64,000 nucleotides of DNA from Marinospirillum minutulum DSM 6287 (lineage in GTDB: Bacteria; Pseudomonadota; Gammaproteobacteria; Pseudomonadales; Halomonadaceae): positions 62,001-126,000 of the forward strand of contig NZ_AULO01000010.1 of NCBI RefSeq assembly GCF_000422325.1. Reading direction: 5' to 3'. Made by a program: the position numbers and the translations under genes. The notes under the pieces were generated by a model. That model made no database searches. It saw nothing but the letters and a program-made list of their open reading frames with translations, and was not told where the DNA came from. Shown here in pieces: positions 18,618 through 28,519 of this stretch. Numbering within the stretch: the stretch's first letter is position 1; each line of letters begins with the position of its first letter.

Positions 18618-20207
18618 ATGACTAAAACTACACCAGTCACACCCAAACAAGACCGTCCTCCTGAGCGCAAAAAACGCAGTTTACTTGGTTCAGGGCTGAT
18701 CGTTAGTAGCATGACTTTTCTGTCACGAATTTTGGGGTTGGTGCGCGATATAGTCATTGCTTCTTTAGTGGGTGCCGGTGGTGCCGCTGATGCTTTTTTT
18801 ATTGCCTTTAAAATTCCTAATTTTTTACGCCGTCTCTTTGCAGAAGGTGCGTTTAATCAAGCTTTTATTCCAGTATTAAGTGAATATGCTGAGAAAAAAA
18901 CCAAAGCCGAACTCCGGCTTTTAATTGATTCTGTCGCTGGCTGCTTAGGCCTATCACTTGTTACCCTAACCTGTTTAGCCATGTTGGCCGCACCCGCTTT
19001 GGTCTGGGTATTTGCGCCTGGCTTTGCTAGCGACCCAGCAAAACAAGCCATAACAGCTGATTTGCTACGCCTTACCTTCCCCTATTTATTGCTTATCTCT
19101 TTAACCGCCTTCTCTGGCAGCATATTAAATACTTGGGGACGCTTTGCTATTCCAGCCATTACCCCCGTACTTTTAAACCTTAGCTTAATAGGCTGTGCAT
19201 TATTTTTAACACCTCTGGTTAGCTCTGCTGCTGAAGCACTTGCTTGGGGCGTACTTATTGCTGGTATGGTGCAACTGGCTTTTCAGCTACCTTTTTTAGC
19301 TCAAATTGGCTTATTCCCTATTCCACGCCCTAAATGGAAGCATGAGGGGGTTAAGCGTATTCTCAAACTCATGGCACCAGCACTTTTTGGGGTTTCTATT
19401 AGTCAAATTAACCTCTTGCTAGACACTCTCTTAGCCTCTTTTTTAGAAGATGGTAGCGTAGGCTGGCTTTATTATGCTGATAGGCTAGTGGAGCTACCCT
19501 TGGGAGTATTTGGCATAGCGATAGCAACAATTATTCTGCCTGCCTTGTCACGCCAACATGCCAGCTCCGATGGTGATAAATTTGCTCAATTATTAGATTG
19601 GTCGCTGCGTATGGTGCTATTAATTGGCCTGCCTGCAACCCTCGCTTTAGTTATTCTGGCTAAACCTTTATTGATAACTTTGTTTCAATACGGCGCTATG
19701 ACAGCCACAGATATCGTTATGTCTGCCCAAGCTTTACAGGCTTATGCTTTGGGTTTGTTAGCTTTTATGCTGATTAAAGTGCTAGCACCCGGCTACTTTG
19801 CTCGTCAAAACACCCGCACACCCGTAAAAATTGGCATTAAAGCCATGCTAGCCAATATGATTTTTAACCTAATTTTAATTGTGCCTTTAGCGCATGTGGG
19901 CTTGGCTTTAGCAACCGCTGCTTCGGCTTTTTTGAATGCAGGCTGGTTGGCTTTGGGGTTAAAAAAAGAAGGCGTTTTACGCTGGTCGCCTGGCTGGGGA
20001 CGTTATAGTTTGCAACTGGCAACGGCTTTAACTGCAATGGTTTTATTGCTCTTGTGGCTGACACCTCAGGCTACTACTTGGCTAAGCGAAAGCTTAACAG
20101 AGAGAGTGGTTCGCCTAGCCATAATAGTTATAGCCGGTGCTGGGACCTACCTAAGCGTATTGTTTTTAGCTGGCATAAGGCTTAAACATTTTAAGCATCA
20201 GGAGTAG
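18618..20207 (+). CDS. murJ: Lipid II flippase MurJ
   Basis: Integral membrane MOP-superfamily flippase that moves lipid II across the inner membrane for peptidoglycan synthesis. 529 aa with about 14 membrane helices. Family signatures are SRILGLVRDIVIASLVGAGG (with the essential Arg), FKIPNFLRRLFAEGAFNQAFIPVL and LLDTLLASFLEDGSVGWLYYADRLVELPLGVFGIAI. A short basic extension (TPKQDRPPERKKRSLLGSG) precedes the first helix. Its place between rpsT and the ribF-ileS-lspA group matches Pseudomonas. Confidence 0.96.
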   Translation: MTKTTPVTPKQDRPPERKKRSLLGSGLIVSSMTFLSRILGLVRDIVIASLVGAGGAADAFFIAFKIPNFLRRLFAEGAFNQAFIPVLSEYAEKKTKAELRLLIDSVAGCLGLSLVTLTCLAMLAAPALVWVFAPGFASDPAKQAITADLLRLTFPYLLLISLTAFSGSILNTWGRFAIPAITPVLLNLSLIGCALFLTPLVSSAAEALAWGVLIAGMVQLAFQLPFLAQIGLFPIPRPKWKHEGVKRILKLMAPALFGVSISQINLLLDTLLASFLEDGSVGWLYYADRLVELPLGVFGIAIATIILPALSRQHASSDGDKFAQLLDWSLRMVLLIGLPATLALVILAKPLLITLFQYGAMTATDIVMSAQALQAYALGLLAFMLIKVLAPGYFARQNTRTPVKIGIKAMLANMIFNLILIVPLAHVGLALATAASAFLNAGWLALGLKKEGVLRWSPGWGRYSLQLATALTAMVLLLLWLTPQATTWLSESLTERVVRLAIIVIAGAGTYLSVLFLAGIRLKHFKHQE

Positions 20208-20341
20208 ATGTAAGCTACGCCACTTACAAACGTTTATTTATGTGATCTTTTCAATTCAAGTCAATAAAAACTAAGACTCACCTCGCACTTTTCATCCCAA
20301 CTACTAGGCTAAAAGATATTCTTGAACAAGGAGCCTAGTTC

Positions 20342-20746
20342 ATGCCTAACAACAGCTACTCACAAGGTTTCACGCTTATAGAGCTATTACTAAGCCTATT
20401 ATTAACTTCTTTAATGGTGCTAGGTATTGCCCAGTATTTAACGGTTAGCTCCAAAGTTCAATTAACTATCCAGCAAGAAACTCTGGCAGCAAGAACATTG
20501 GAAAGCTTACTTCTTCAGGCATATATCAACCCCTCTAGCCAAGAAGACTTTGAGCGTGTTTTTTCTAGTAATAGCTGCCCAACTGGTGCTTTATCTACAC
20601 AGCTTGATTTTACTCATTGGTGCCAAGCTTTAGTCCAGTTACCTCAGCTAACGCTTACCTCGAACAGCACTTCTTTATCACTAGACTGGCGTGCACCAAC
20701 AGGCAATAGGAAGTTAGTACGCCCAGCTTTTCAAACGAGGGAGTAA
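20342..20746 (+). CDS. Minor pilin-like protein (PilV/GspI type)
   Basis: Prepilin-like protein, 134 aa. The type III signal is MPNNSYSQG|FTLIELLLSLLLTSLMVLG, with Gly before the cut, Phe+1 and Glu+5, followed by a hydrophobic helix. Two cysteines later (NSCP, HWCQ) could form the usual C-terminal disulfide. First of four closely packed genes with class III signals, each probably processed by the PilD peptidase and placed at the tip of a type IV pilus or in a type II secretion pseudopilus. Assignment to PilV is by order and size only. Confidence 0.72.
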   Translation: MPNNSYSQGFTLIELLLSLLLTSLMVLGIAQYLTVSSKVQLTIQQETLAARTLESLLLQAYINPSSQEDFERVFSSNSCPTGALSTQLDFTHWCQALVQLPQLTLTSNSTSLSLDWRAPTGNRKLVRPAFQTRE

Positions 20747-20751
20747 AACAC

Positions 20752-21435
20752 ATGCAAAAAGGATTCTCTTTAATCGAAATGCTGGTTGTTAGCTTATTTG
20801 GTAGCTTTCTCTTATTGGCTACTAGCCATGCCTTAACAACGCTTATTAAATACCAAACCCAACAGTCTGAATTGCTACGTTTAGCAGAACGTAGCTACCT
20901 TGCTGAAATTGCTTTAAAAAATGCCGTTAATAAAGCACAAAGAGTTTTAAAAGCTGGCGAGGCAACGAACAACTACCCTAACTTAAAGCAACTAGACACT
21001 TTGTTGGGTTACCCAAAAGACTCAACGATCAATTTTGACCAATTTGCTAGCTCTGACTGGATGTTACTTTCTCACGGACAAAATATAACCCAGCGAAGCC
21101 TTTTTCATTTAGATGATAAAACCTATGGCTATGGTCTTGCCTTTCGAGACTTTGAAAAAGATACCTCTCGCTCCGACACGCTAGTTAACCAAGTTGAATT
21201 AATGCGTTTAAGATTCTTCTATGAGGACGATAAAACTTGGGTTAAGGGTAATCAAGTAATTGATAGCAATAAAATAAGGGGTGTCCAGTTTGCATTTTTA
21301 ATTACTTCAAGCCAGCCAATAAAAAAAACCAGCCCTAGTGAGTTTATTTTGTGGGATGAAAAACTGGTTCCGCCAAATGATGGTCATTATCGACAGTTAA
21401 TAAGTGCCACTGCTCGGACTAGGATGTTGCAATGA
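20752..21435 (+). CDS. PilW-like minor pilin
   Basis: 227 aa. The signal is MQKG|FSLIEMLVVSLFGSFLLLA with Glu+5, then a long soluble domain with DWMLLSHGQNITQRSLFH and a C-terminal IRGVQFAFLITSSQ segment as in PilW-type proteins (usually 250-350 aa, so this one is short). It starts 5 bp after the previous gene and overlaps the next by 4 bp, so the cluster is one operon. Confidence 0.72.
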   Translation: MQKGFSLIEMLVVSLFGSFLLLATSHALTTLIKYQTQQSELLRLAERSYLAEIALKNAVNKAQRVLKAGEATNNYPNLKQLDTLLGYPKDSTINFDQFASSDWMLLSHGQNITQRSLFHLDDKTYGYGLAFRDFEKDTSRSDTLVNQVELMRLRFFYEDDKTWVKGNQVIDSNKIRGVQFAFLITSSQPIKKTSPSEFILWDEKLVPPNDGHYRQLISATARTRMLQ

Positions 21436-21674
21436 AGCAAGTTGCAAAAGATAACCAAGGCTTTGTATTAGTTCCGGTCATTGTATTAATGCTGATTAGC
21501 TTATTAATGATTTTAATTGGTGGCAGAGAGCTACAACAAGCCGTGCTGATACACCACTTAAAGCTTTATCAAGACTGTACTCGGCTTGAAATACAGTTAG
21601 ATTTAAAGGCTAGCCAAACTAATAAAAGCTTCTGCCAAGTTTGCTCTAAAGCAGTGGGCTGCTATGAAGATTAA
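21432..21674 (+). CDS. PilX-like short minor pilin
   Basis: 80 aa. It has a prepilin-like helix preceded by a short basic leader (MKQVAKDNQG|FVLVPVIVLMLISLLMILIG) but Pro rather than Glu at +5, a trait shared with the non-Glu5 pilins PilX and GspK. The soluble part (~50 residues, four cysteines CTRLE, CQVCSKAVGC) is much shorter than in known PilX proteins (~170-200 aa), yet the overlaps at both ends (4 bp and 11 bp) show that the gene is complete. Confidence 0.6.
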   Translation: MKQVAKDNQGFVLVPVIVLMLISLLMILIGGRELQQAVLIHHLKLYQDCTRLEIQLDLKASQTNKSFCQVCSKAVGCYED

Positions 21675-22173
21675 AAATACTCAACAACTAGGCTTCAATC
21701 TTTTAGAAGTCTTACTCGCTTTGCTGGTTGTTAGTTTTTTAATGGGTTTTGCCGTGCCTTCTTACCAACACCTACTAGAGAAACAAAGCCAAACTGCTGA
21801 GTTAGCAAGGTTGCAAGCAGTACTTAATCATGCACGTTTAATGGCAAACTTAAAAAATGAAACTTTAAAAATTTGCAATACGAAGGATAGCAAAACTTGT
21901 AGCAGTTCAAGAGTTAGTCTAGGTGATTTGCTTATAGTGGTTGATAAAACTCAAGAGCCAGTACATTTTTCACCCGGCACGGGTTACCCAATTGTTCTTC
22001 CAAACCACTCATTAAGAATTCACCCTTTACCTACACAACAATCGGGTGGGACACTGCTTGCTTGCACAGGTTTTAGTAAAATTAGATCAAAACCTATTGT
22101 TCTTTCACCTACCGGGCGTGTCAGAGTTAGTGATAAAGATGATACTGACTTGGCTGACAAATGCCCTAACTAG
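21664..22173 (+). CDS. FimT/GspH-like minor pilin
   Basis: 169 aa. The signal MKIKNTQQLG|FNLLEVLLALLVVSFLMG has Glu+5. The body follows the FimT/FimU/GspH pattern (SQTAELARLQAVLNHARLMANLKNE, ICNTKDSKTCSSS, TGRVRVSD). It ends the four-gene operon. The typical order elsewhere begins with FimT; here it is last, and no pilY1 or pilE gene follows. Confidence 0.72.
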   Translation: MKIKNTQQLGFNLLEVLLALLVVSFLMGFAVPSYQHLLEKQSQTAELARLQAVLNHARLMANLKNETLKICNTKDSKTCSSSRVSLGDLLIVVDKTQEPVHFSPGTGYPIVLPNHSLRIHPLPTQQSGGTLLACTGFSKIRSKPIVLSPTGRVRVSDKDDTDLADKCPN

Positions 22174-22255
22174 CTGTTCGGCTGTTAGTAACCAGCTATC
22201 TTCTATATAATCAACTACTCAAATTCTTCTACTCAATAAACCAACCAGAGCCTAA

Positions 22256-23272
22256 ATGGAACTGATTCGCGGCATTCATAACCTACGCAAAGAACACCAA
22301 GGCTGTGTAGCTACCATTGGTAACTTTGATGGTGTGCACCTAGGTCATCAACAAATCCTTCAGCAAGTGAGGGAGATAGCTGCACGCCTACGCCAACCAG
22401 CAACAGTAATGGTGTTTGAGCCTCAGCCCCGCGAATTTTTTGCCGGTGCAAAAGCGCCACCACGCATTAACAGTTTTCGTGAAAAAGTGGAACGCTTAAC
22501 CGAGTACGGTGCAGAGCGCATTGTTTGCCTGCAATTTAATAGCCGTTTACGCCAACTCACCGCTGAAGAATTTGTTCAGCAAATTTTGGTCGATGGTTTG
22601 GGCATTGCACACCTAGTAGTGGGTGATGACTTCCGTTTTGGCTGTGATAGATCAGGCGACTTTCATTTATTGCAAAAACTAGGGCCAGAAAAAGGCTTTA
22701 GCGTTGAGCACACGCAAACTTTTTTAATGGATAATGAGCGGGTTTCTAGCACACGCGTTCGAGAGCAGTTAGTTAAAGGCAATTTAAGTGAAGCCGCTAG
22801 GCTGTTAGGCCGCCCACATAAGTTTTCTGGGCGAGTGGTTCACGGTCGCAAACTAGGTCGCACGCTTGGCGTACCTACAGCCAACCTTTTATTAGGTGAT
22901 CGCAAACCTGCACTGAATGGCGTGTTTAGTGTGTTAGTAAAAATGCCAAACGGATTACCACGCCCAGGCATTGCCAATATAGGACTGCGCCCTACGGTAG
23001 ATGGCCTAGTTCCAGCGCTAGAAGTGCATTTACTTGGCTTTAATGGCAACCTTTATGGTAAACGCCTTAATGTTTTTGCACTTGCTAAGCTTAGAGACGA
23101 ACAGAAATTTGATGGTTTAGAAGCACTAACCACCCAAATAAATAAAGACATTACTCAGTGCCGCCAGTTTTTTATGCAGCATAACGCGCAATGGCAGCCC
23201 GGCGAATATTGGTTAGCGAGTGATCTAGCTAAACTACTAGCTCCTGCTCCACTAACCCAAGCGCCCCTTTAA
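22256..23272 (+). CDS. ribF: Bifunctional riboflavin kinase / FAD synthetase
   Basis: Makes FMN and FAD from riboflavin. The N-terminal nucleotidyltransferase domain has GNFDGVHLGHQQIL and the later SSTRVREQL motif; the C-terminal riboflavin kinase domain begins near residue 185 with RVVHGRKLGRTLGVPTANL. 338 aa, slightly longer than E. coli (313) owing to a C-terminal tail. It heads the ribF-ileS-lspA operon, 36 bp before ileS. Confidence 0.96.
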   Translation: MELIRGIHNLRKEHQGCVATIGNFDGVHLGHQQILQQVREIAARLRQPATVMVFEPQPREFFAGAKAPPRINSFREKVERLTEYGAERIVCLQFNSRLRQLTAEEFVQQILVDGLGIAHLVVGDDFRFGCDRSGDFHLLQKLGPEKGFSVEHTQTFLMDNERVSSTRVREQLVKGNLSEAARLLGRPHKFSGRVVHGRKLGRTLGVPTANLLLGDRKPALNGVFSVLVKMPNGLPRPGIANIGLRPTVDGLVPALEVHLLGFNGNLYGKRLNVFALAKLRDEQKFDGLEALTTQINKDITQCRQFFMQHNAQWQPGEYWLASDLAKLLAPAPLTQAPL

Positions 23273-23308
23273 TTTCCAGTTAACCGCAACCTTGATGACA
23301 CAATAACC

Positions 23309-26161
23309 ATGACCGATAAGAATACCGACCAATACAAAGCAACCTTAAACCTTCCTGAAACCGCCTTTCCTATGCGTGGCAACTTGCCAACGCGTGAGCC
23401 AGAGCGCCTAAAGCAATGGCAGGAAATGGATATTTATGCACGTATGCGTGAACAGGCTAAAGGTCGCCCTACGTTTATTCTTCACGATGGCCCTCCCTAT
23501 GCCAACGGCGATATTCACATAGGTCATGCGGTTAACAAAATCATTAAAGACTTTATTGTTAAAGCCCGCACCCTAGATGGTTACGATGCGCCCTACGTGC
23601 CCGGTTGGGATTGCCACGGCTTGCCGATTGAACACAAGGTTGAAGTAACCCACGGTAAAAACTTGCCTGCCGATAAAGCCCGTGAACTCTGCCGTGACTA
23701 CGCTGGCGAACAGATTCAAGGCCAGATGCAAGATTTTATTCGTTTAGGCGTGATAGGTGACTGGAAAAAACCTTACCGCACTATGGATTTTGAAAACGAA
23801 GCCGGTGAAATTCGTGCGCTAGCAGAAATGGTTAAAGGCGGTTATGTATTTAAAGGCTTAAAGCCAGTGAACTGGTGTTTTGATTGCCGTTCCGCCTTGG
23901 CCGAAGCCGAAGTGGAATACGCCGATAAAAAATCCGACGCTATCGACGTTGCCTTTACCTGTAACGACACAGCCGAACTTGCAGCAGCCTTTGGCTTGGC
24001 TGAATTAAGCAAGCCAGCGGCAGTGGTTATTTGGACAACTACTCCTTGGACCATTCCTGCTAACCAAGCACTTAACGTTCACCCAGAGTTTGTTTATGCC
24101 CTAGTGGATACTGGCGAGCGTTTATTATTGCTGGCCGAAACCTTGGTTGAATCTAGCCTTGTCCGTTACCAGTTAGAAGGTAAGGTGATTGCCACAACTA
24201 CAGGCGATAAACTAGAAAACATCCGCTTTAAGCACCCTTTTTACGAGCGTTTATCACCAGTATATTTAGCCGATTACGTTGAAGCAGAAATTGGTAGCAC
24301 GGGCATTGTTCACTCAGCGCCTGCCTATGGCTTAGATGACTTTATCTCTTGCCGTGCGCATGGCATGGAATTTGACGACATTATCAGCCCTGTACAAAGC
24401 AACGGTGTTTATTCTGACGATTTAGGTTTTTTTGGCGGCCAGATGATTTGGAAAGCTAACCCACAGATAGTGGCCAAGCTTGCCGAAGTGGGCGCACTGA
24501 TGAACCACCAAGAAATTACCCACAGCTACATGCACTGCTGGCGACACAAAAGCCCAGTCATTTACCGAGCCACTGCCCAATGGTTTGTGGGTATGGATTT
24601 GCCTAGCAAAACCGATGGTAAAACGCTAAGAGAAAAAGCCCTAGCCGGTATTGAACAAACCCAATTTGTACCGGCTTGGGGACAAGCCCGCCTGCATTCG
24701 ATGATTGCTAACCGCCCAGACTGGTGTATTTCCCGTCAGCGCAGTTGGGGTGTGCCCATTCCTTTCTTTTTACACAAGGCAACTGGTGAACTTCACCCAC
24801 GCACCACTGAATTAATGGAAGCCGTGGCAGTTAAAGTGGCAGAAAAAGGCATTAATGCTTGGTTCCAAATGGAAGCCAGCGAACTGCTGGGCGAAGAAGC
24901 CGCAGACTATGAAAAGGTTACCGATACTTTAGATGTGTGGTTTGATTCAGGCACCACCCATTGGCATGTTTTGCGTGGTTCCCACCCACTAGGTCACCAA
25001 GAAGGCCCCCGTGCGGATCTTTACCTAGAAGGTTCTGACCAACACCGTGGCTGGTTCCATTCTTCGCTATTAACTGGCTGCGCTATCGACGGTCATCCGC
25101 CTTACCGCCAACTTTTAACCCATGGTTTTACGGTCGATGCTAAAGGCCGCAAAATGTCCAAGTCGATGGGCAACGTAGTCGCGCCCCAGTCGGTTATGGA
25201 TAAAATGGGTGCGGATATTCTGCGCCTTTGGGTGGCTTCAACCGATTATTCAGGTGAAATGGCCGTTTCTGATGAAATTCTAAAGCGCACTGCCGATTCT
25301 TACCGCCGCATTCGTAACACTGCACGTTTCTTGCTTTCTAACCTGAATGGTTTTGACCCAGCCAAAGACTTGTTACCTAAAGATGAATTGCTCGCCCTAG
25401 ACCGCTGGGCAGTGGATGCCGCTTTACAACTGCAAGAGCGCATTACTAAGGCCTTTGCTGACTACCGCTTCCTAGATGTTTACCAACAGGTGCACCACTT
25501 CTGTGTGCGTGAGTTGGGTGGTTTTTACCTAGACATTATCAAAGACCGTCAATACACCATGCAGCAAGACTCACGTGGTCGCCGTTCTTGCCAAACCGCC
25601 TTGTTCCACATTGCTGAAGCCTTAACCCGTTGGATTACGCCCATTCTTAGCTTCACCGCTGAAGAAATTAACGAAGCCTTACCAGGGCAGCGTCCCGATT
25701 CAGTCTTGCTAACCACTTGGTACGATGGCCTCTATGCACTACCAGCAGAAAGTGATTTAAGCCGTGATTACTGGAACCGTTTAATTGAAGTAAAAGATGC
25801 GGTCAACAAATGCTTAGAAGATGCACGTAATGAAAAGCTGGTTAAAGGCTCTTTAAGTGCAGAAGCGATTCTTTATGTTAGTGATGAACTAAAAGCCGAC
25901 TTAGAACGCCTTGGTGAAGAGTTGCGCTTTGTGTTGCTCACCTCAGAAGTGACTTTAAAGCCACTTGCCGAAGGAGTGGATGCACGCACTACTGACCTAG
26001 CCAGCCTGAAGGTTAGTGTTCAAGCCTCTGAAAAAGCCAAGTGTGCGCGCTGCTGGCACCACCGCGAAGACGTAGGCAGCCATGCAGAGCACCCAAGCCT
26101 TTGTGGTCGTTGCATTACTAACCTGCCAGAAGGTGAGGGCGAAAGCCGCAGCTATGCCTAA
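23309..26161 (+). CDS. ileS: Isoleucyl-tRNA synthetase
   Basis: Class I synthetase with editing domain, 950 aa. Motifs in order: [12 protein letters not shown] (HIGH), the CP1 editing segment [42 protein letters not shown] (KMSKS) and a C-terminal zinc site [14 protein letters not shown]...LCGRC. This is the zinc-binding IleS1 type. The last 8 bases overlap the lspA start, so the two are translationally coupled. Confidence 0.97.
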   Translation: MTDKNTDQYKATLNLPETAFPMRGNLPTREPERLKQWQEMDIYARMREQAKGRPTFILHDGPPYANGDIHIGHAVNKIIKDFIVKARTLDGYDAPYVPGWDCHGLPIEHKVEVTHGKNLPADKARELCRDYAGEQIQGQMQDFIRLGVIGDWKKPYRTMDFENEAGEIRALAEMVKGGYVFKGLKPVNWCFDCRSALAEAEVEYADKKSDAIDVAFTCNDTAELAAAFGLAELSKPAAVVIWTTTPWTIPANQALNVHPEFVYALVDTGERLLLLAETLVESSLVRYQLEGKVIATTTGDKLENIRFKHPFYERLSPVYLADYVEAEIGSTGIVHSAPAYGLDDFISCRAHGMEFDDIISPVQSNGVYSDDLGFFGGQMIWKANPQIVAKLAEVGALMNHQEITHSYMHCWRHKSPVIYRATAQWFVGMDLPSKTDGKTLREKALAGIEQTQFVPAWGQARLHSMIANRPDWCISRQRSWGVPIPFFLHKATGELHPRTTELMEAVAVKVAEKGINAWFQMEASELLGEEAADYEKVTDTLDVWFDSGTTHWHVLRGSHPLGHQEGPRADLYLEGSDQHRGWFHSSLLTGCAIDGHPPYRQLLTHGFTVDAKGRKMSKSMGNVVAPQSVMDKMGADILRLWVASTDYSGEMAVSDEILKRTADSYRRIRNTARFLLSNLNGFDPAKDLLPKDELLALDRWAVDAALQLQERITKAFADYRFLDVYQQVHHFCVRELGGFYLDIIKDRQYTMQQDSRGRRSCQTALFHIAEALTRWITPILSFTAEEINEALPGQRPDSVLLTTWYDGLYALPAESDLSRDYWNRLIEVKDAVNKCLEDARNEKLVKGSLSAEAILYVSDELKADLERLGEELRFVLLTSEVTLKPLAEGVDARTTDLASLKVSVQASEKAKCARCWHHREDVGSHAEHPSLCGRCITNLPEGEGESRSYA

Positions 26162-26699
26162 TTCAATTAATCAGGAAAGTAAGCAGCAAAACTGGATAAA
26201 GCAGGGCTTAAGCAGCCTTGCTTTTCAAAGGCGAAGCCTGCCTTGGCTGTTAATTGCAGTGATTGTTATTGCAATGGATTTAGCCACTAAAGCTTGGGTT
26301 ACTAGCCATTTTAGTTACGGTCAAAGGCTAGAAGTTTTGCCCGTATTTGATTTGGTATTACTGCACAACACGGGTGCTGCCTTTAGCTTTTTAGCTAACA
26401 GTGGCGGCTGGCAACGTTGGTTTTTTGTAGGCATAGCCCTAGTTGCTAGCTTAGTGATTTGGGGCTGGTTAAATCGTTTAAAACCCACAGAAAAAATCAC
26501 TGCTTTAGCTTTAGCGCTTATTTTAGGTGGTGCCTTAGGCAACCTACACGACCGTTTTTTTTACGGCTATGTAGTCGATTTTTTAGCCTTTCATTGGCAA
26601 TACCGCTACTTCCCTGCGTTTAACCTTGCTGATAGCGCCATAACGCTAGGAGCAATACTACTTATATGGGAAACATTTTTTGGAGCTAAAGAGAAGTAA
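26154..26699 (+). CDS. lspA: Lipoprotein signal peptidase
   Basis: Inner-membrane aspartyl protease that cleaves prolipoproteins after diacylglyceryl transfer. Four membrane helices and the catalytic aspartates in [20 protein letters not shown] and [15 protein letters not shown] are visible. I start at the ATG that overlaps the ileS stop (MPNSINQES), giving 181 aa; earlier in-frame ATGs fall inside ileS and would add a cysteine-bearing leader unlike the family. Normally fkpB and ispH follow directly; here they are 7.4 kb away. Confidence 0.95.
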   Translation: MPNSINQESKQQNWIKQGLSSLAFQRRSLPWLLIAVIVIAMDLATKAWVTSHFSYGQRLEVLPVFDLVLLHNTGAAFSFLANSGGWQRWFFVGIALVASLVIWGWLNRLKPTEKITALALALILGGALGNLHDRFFYGYVVDFLAFHWQYRYFPAFNLADSAITLGAILLIWETFFGAKEK

Positions 26700-26712
26700 G
26701 CGTTAATTATTA

Positions 26713-27411
26713 CTAAAACTTTACTTCAGTAAAAGAGTTTAACCAGTTGTTAAATAGCTTACATTTTTGGCGTATTAAACTTAAGCCTATTTCTTGAGAA
26801 ATCATTAGCCCATGGCGTCTTTTTTTGTAGCTGTAGTTGGTGCAAAGCCGTGTAATAAGCTTTGATGGTGCGTACTCAGGGTTAGTATTGATATGCTCCG
26901 GTGTTTCGTATTTTCTTATGATTGATTGTAGTTTCTCTTCTGTGATCTCAATTTTATTGGCCAGTATACTTGGGCTACTAAACAGCAAGGCTTCAAATTC
27001 GTGCATTTGAATGTAAGGTATAAAACGCTTTTCTAAATGCTTAACATCGGGTAATTTTTCTTTTAGCTTTTTTGTTGTTGCTGTTTGAAGAATATCAAGC
27101 TTAGTTGCAAGTTCCACCTTTTCACCACCAGCTTCTCTTTTACTAATTTCTGCCATACCAGGCCAGTCAGGGTCTAAGCGAAAATAATCAATCATGGTGG
27201 TTACTAGCGTAGTATTTTGCTGTTTTAAGTAGTTTCTAATATCCGTAAACATACGGTCAAATTTTATATTGCCGCCCTTATGACCAGACCTACCCACTAC
27301 CGATGCATTTATGTATATTCCTTGGCTACCAAGCATAGGCGCAACAACTGAGTTTATAAAAGCGCGTTCGCTTGGGCCTTCAACAACCACATTAATTACT
27401 AAACTAGTCAT
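26713..27411 (-). CDS. DUF4276 protein with Toprim-like motifs, defence operon gene 3
   Basis: 232 aa. The start VINVVVEGPSERAFINSVV carries a Toprim-type glutamate motif (E11, EGPSE), and TTMIDYFRLDPDWPG supplies the second acidic motif (D75, D80) typical of DUF4276. A further acidic patch MHEFEALLFS follows at ~137-146. Related Toprim-like proteins (RloB, the AbiL second component, OLD nucleases) work with SMC/ABC-type ATPases, and here the ATPase gene overlaps by 8 bp. I infer a nuclease or RNA-targeting effector; no activity is proven. It ends 13 bp from lspA, tail to tail. Confidence 0.8.
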   Translation of the reverse strand: MTSLVINVVVEGPSERAFINSVVAPMLGSQGIYINASVVGRSGHKGGNIKFDRMFTDIRNYLKQQNTTLVTTMIDYFRLDPDWPGMAEISKREAGGEKVELATKLDILQTATTKKLKEKLPDVKHLEKRFIPYIQMHEFEALLFSSPSILANKIEITEEKLQSIIRKYETPEHINTNPEYAPSKLITRLCTNYSYKKRRHGLMISQEIGLSLIRQKCKLFNNWLNSFTEVKF

Positions 27412-28519
27412 AGCTTGGCGCTCCTACAATTACATTTTTACGCCACAACTCGCCTAATGAGTAATCCTCTAGCCAACTGCTAAGGTCATCATTATTTAAA
27501 CGCTCAAAAATTGAAGCACCCTGCTTTCGGTTAACCACCACCACATCATTAGGTTCAAAGTAATCAACTAACAAGGGCGATTGGGTAGAAATAATTACCT
27601 GTGTTCTTTCTGAGGTCGCTTGAATTAACTCAGCTAAAACTTCTATGGCAAAAGGGTGTAAACCCAGCTCTGGCTCATCAATTAAAATAGTGGATGGCAG
27701 TTTAGAGCTTGGCTGTAACAGTGCCGTTGCTAAACATATAAAGCGTATAGAACCATCAGATAAATGATAGGGCTGCATGGGGTAATCAGAACCCTTTTGC
27801 CGCCAAGTTAAACGCACTTTTTCAGCCTCACCAAATTGGCGTGGCTCCAGTAAAAAATCATCAAAAAAAGGAATTACTAACCTTATATTTTCGACTATTT
27901 TTAAATAGTCTGCTTTATAGGTTGCATGGTTTTTTAGGTTTAACAAAAAAGCCGCAATATTAGATGCATCCTGCTCAAGTGCGTTGTGGTGCTCTACAAT
28001 TTCATAACGGCGCATAGGTGCATTAGCACTGGTGTCGTGAAAGTGATAAACCACCCAGCTAGAAATTGCTTGGTAAACGTAGTAACCAACACCCCGCTCA
28101 GTATGTATCCCTGTACGATTTTTGGCATTATTTAATGCACTTTCTAGTGATTGCTCGGCAATGAAATTCCAGTTTCCTAGCTTAAATTTCTGTTCTTCTT
28201 CAAGAATTATAAAAGCTTCATCGGCTGTGGTAGCTAACTTAAAGCGGTACTCATTAGCACCAAACTTAAAGTGCATTAAAATTTCACTGGTGGCTTTAGG
28301 GCCGTTAAAAAAGAAACCATCAGCAGAGCCATTAGCTAAGGTATAGCCACGTAAATTTTCATCCACCATGGCACGTAACAAACGAAAAACTTCAATAAAG
28401 TTACTTTTACCCGCACCATTACCGCCAATTAAGATATTCAAGTTTTCTAGCTTGAATGCTTCTAGTGAGCGAATGGATTTAAAACCAGCGATTGATAAAG
28501 CATCTAACTTTCTACTCAT
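27404..28519 (-). CDS. SMC/ABC-like AAA ATPase, defence operon gene 2
   Basis: 371 aa. Walker A GGNGAGKS (32-39), signature-like LSDGSIRF (253-260), Walker B STILIDEPELGLHP (276-289) and the histidine-switch region STQSP (311-315): an AAA_21-type ATPase like those of OLD, RloA and AbiLi systems. There is no Toprim domain at its C-terminus; that role seems to be supplied by the overlapping DUF4276 gene. It overlaps the upstream methyltransferase gene by 8 bp. Likely a sensor or motor for the effector. Confidence 0.85.
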   Translation of the reverse strand: MSRKLDALSIAGFKSIRSLEAFKLENLNILIGGNGAGKSNFIEVFRLLRAMVDENLRGYTLANGSADGFFFNGPKATSEILMHFKFGANEYRFKLATTADEAFIILEEEQKFKLGNWNFIAEQSLESALNNAKNRTGIHTERGVGYYVYQAISSWVVYHFHDTSANAPMRRYEIVEHHNALEQDASNIAAFLLNLKNHATYKADYLKIVENIRLVIPFFDDFLLEPRQFGEAEKVRLTWRQKGSDYPMQPYHLSDGSIRFICLATALLQPSSKLPSTILIDEPELGLHPFAIEVLAELIQATSERTQVIISTQSPLLVDYFEPNDVVVVNRKQGASIFERLNNDDLSSWLEDYSLGELWRKNVIVGAPSYD

